47,245 nucleotides of DNA from Bacteroidota bacterium (lineage in GTDB: Bacteria > Bacteroidota > Bacteroidia > Bacteroidales > F082): assembly GCA_018816765.1 (NCBI GenBank), contig JAHIUX010000084.1, positions 1 through 47,245 of the forward strand, in the 5' to 3' direction. A model generated the notes under the pieces. It made no database searches. It saw only the letters and a program-made list of their open reading frames with translations, and had not been told where the DNA came from. Positions within the stretch are counted from its first letter, which is position 1, and every line of letters begins with the position of its first letter. The position numbers and the translations under genes are program-made. Below are positions 46,275 to 47,245 of this stretch, one piece after another.

Positions 46275-46873
46275 GCAGGCTAAAGGCTGTTTATGGCCTT
46301 GCGGGCATCGAAGCCGGATGCGATGAGGTTGGGCGGGGTTGCCTGGCGGGTCCTGTTGTGGCTGCTGCCGTAATCCTTGATCCGGATTTCGATCATCCGG
46401 CCTTGAATGATTCCAAAAAGATAAGCGAACGGCAGCGAAACCTGCTGAGTCCCATCATCCGCGATCACGCACTGGCATGGGCTATCGGCATTGCCTCGGT
46501 GGATGAAATTGATCAGATCAATATTTTGAATGCCAGTTTCCTGGCAATGCACAGGGCCATTGACCAACTCAGTGTAAAGCCTGTCTTGTTGCTGATCGAC
46601 GGAAACAGGTTTAAGCCATACAACGACATTGCGCACCACTGCATCATTGGAGGTGATGCCATTTATCGCCCGATAGCTGCTGCCTCCATTCTTGCCAAAA
46701 CCTTCCGTGATGAACTGATGGTGCAGTTGGGGAAAGCATTTCCGCACTACGACTGGCAATCGAACAAAGGTTATCCTACGCCAAAGCATAAGGAAGCCAT
46801 TGCCCGCCACGGTTACACCATCCATCACCGCAAATCCTTTCATGCCAATATTCAACTGAAGTTGCCTGTTTGA
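46271..46873 (+). CDS. rnhB: Ribonuclease HII
   Basis: This enzyme cleaves RNA in RNA-DNA hybrids and misincorporated ribonucleotides. The 200-residue length is normal. The active-site block [17 protein letters not shown] has the catalytic Asp-Glu pair, as a variant of the usual GIDEAGRGPLAGPV. The later blocks [23 protein letters not shown] and [12 protein letters not shown], and the C-terminal [18 protein letters not shown], all match RNase HII. ATG 46271 overlaps the preceding stop. A longer reading from 46175 would overlap the membrane-protein gene and is rejected. It is the last gene in the window. Confidence 0.96.
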   Translation: MSRLKAVYGLAGIEAGCDEVGRGCLAGPVVAAAVILDPDFDHPALNDSKKISERQRNLLSPIIRDHALAWAIGIASVDEIDQINILNASFLAMHRAIDQLSVKPVLLLIDGNRFKPYNDIAHHCIIGGDAIYRPIAAASILAKTFRDELMVQLGKAFPHYDWQSNKGYPTPKHKEAIARHGYTIHHRKSFHANIQLKLPV

Positions 46874-46925
46874 TGGCGATGGACCAGGCTGTTGCATCAG
46901 CGCGGTTATGATAGGTTATTGTACG

Positions 46926-46948
46926 GGCACGGATTATAAATCCGCGCC
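46926..46948. repeat. Hairpin with AATCC/GGATT arms
   Basis: GGCACGGATT (46926-46935) pairs with AATCCGCGCC (46939-46948) across ATA, with one mismatch. It is followed by a run of G. This is a compact, REP-like hairpin rather than a terminator, because no T tract follows. Confidence 0.5.
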
Positions 46949-46998
46949 AGCGGGGGGGGAGATGCACTTTCACTAGTGGTACACCTGTCGCACCGCTA

Positions 46999-47020
46999 CC
47001 GCGCGACTCCCGTCGCGTGG
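46999..47020. repeat. GC-rich hairpin CCGCGCGAC / GTCGCGTGG
   Basis: CCGCGCGAC (46999-47007) pairs with GTCGCGTGG (47012-47020) over a 4-base loop, with one mismatch. It is 50 bases from the preceding hairpin, consistent with a paired repetitive element. Confidence 0.5.
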
Positions 47021-47177
47021 TTCTATAAATCCACAATAATAACATCACTTAATAATCCTTTCTCTCCGCTATAGTCCAATGCGTTGCTATAAACACAAAC
47101 TTCAGGTCTGAAAACATGATCTTTCTGGTCGGGTGAATACTTTCGCATATTCCATTAGCTGACTTTGTTGTCGGCAT

Positions 47178-47201
47178 GTACTTTTGTCAGCCCAAAAGTA
47201 C
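47178..47201. repeat. Perfect inverted repeat GTACTTTTG / CAAAAGTAC
   Basis: GTACTTTTG (47178-47186) and CAAAAGTAC (47193-47201) form a perfect 9-bp stem with a 6-base loop. A further ACCAAAAGG follows at 47200-47208. It may be the edge of a dispersed element that continues to the right. Confidence 0.6.
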
Positions 47202-47245
47202 CAAAAGGCCCTGCGCGAACGATGCGCCTCCCCGCCCTGAAAAAA

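Larger units (their letters stand above)
46874..47245. other. Gene-free right end with repeat-like hairpins
   Basis: I find no convincing gene here. Composition is uneven, with GC-rich and C-rich patches and a run of eight G at 46951-46958. Three hairpins lie at 46926-46948, 46999-47020 and 47178-47201. The GC-rich ACCAAAAGG and CCCCGCCCTGAAAAA segments at the end recall a dispersed element that I have seen in Bacteroidota genomes, but I cannot prove it from one copy. The element may continue beyond the window. Confidence 0.5.

Noticed and set aside
46897-47048. Short minus-strand frame at the right end
   Set aside because: It overlaps the repeat-like hairpins and rnhB, has low-complexity Arg/Thr composition and no initiation signal.

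Overview
The window looks like chromosomal DNA from a member of the Bacteroidota, probably a Bacteroidales or Marinilabiliales-type anaerobe or facultative organism. Five secreted proteins end in a type IX secretion (T9SS) type A C-terminal sorting domain. There is a complete Bat aerotolerance-type operon, several lipoproteins with Bacteroidota-style lipoboxes, and repeated TAnnTTTG boxes of the Bacteroidota primary-sigma type upstream of genes. I see no rRNA, tRNA, CRISPR array, transposase or phage gene. Genes are tightly packed: there are four ATGA start/stop overlaps and two convergent pairs whose stop codons overlap.

Layout. 1-922: left-edge fragment of a secreted protein of unknown function. 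1110-6155: alaS, divergent from an M23 peptidase plus MerR regulator, then hldD facing them. 6350-10776: two tandem homologous secreted serine peptidases with PKD modules and T9SS tails. 10773-16071: a cell-envelope group with rluD-like, a large T9SS cargo and a PASTA protein on the minus strand, and ddl divergent. 16090-20151: rdgB, an SGNH-hydrolase lipoprotein with a FadL/OmpP1-type porin, and ung. 20266-21210: a 42-residue lipoprotein and an outer-membrane-type protein. 21478-26722: two large T9SS propeller proteins. 26979-36667: moxR, DUF58, a membrane protein, batA, batB, batC, batD, batE and a transglutaminase-like lipoprotein, all on the minus strand. 36859-43935: surface polysaccharide genes (ligase/polymerase, two Wzz-type proteins, flippase, FkbM methyltransferase and a divergent glycosyltransferase). 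43932-46873: purD, a DUF6427-type membrane protein and rnhB. 46874-47245: gene-free, with several hairpins that look like a dispersed repeat.

How the genes fit together. Most of the window serves the envelope: peptidoglycan precursor synthesis (ddl), wall remodelling (M23), PASTA-mediated wall sensing or binding, LPS heptose (hldD), polysaccharide assembly, and secreted or surface-bound T9SS cargo. The Bat operon encodes a periplasm-facing von Willebrand factor A/TPR complex with its MoxR chaperone. I found no clear candidate for a wholly new defence or mobile system. The most unusual items are a seven-blade propeller that appears nested inside an Fn3-like module of a T9SS protein, a transglutaminase-like lipoprotein at the end of the Bat operon that appears to have lost its catalytic Cys and His, and an overlooked 42-residue lipoprotein gene.
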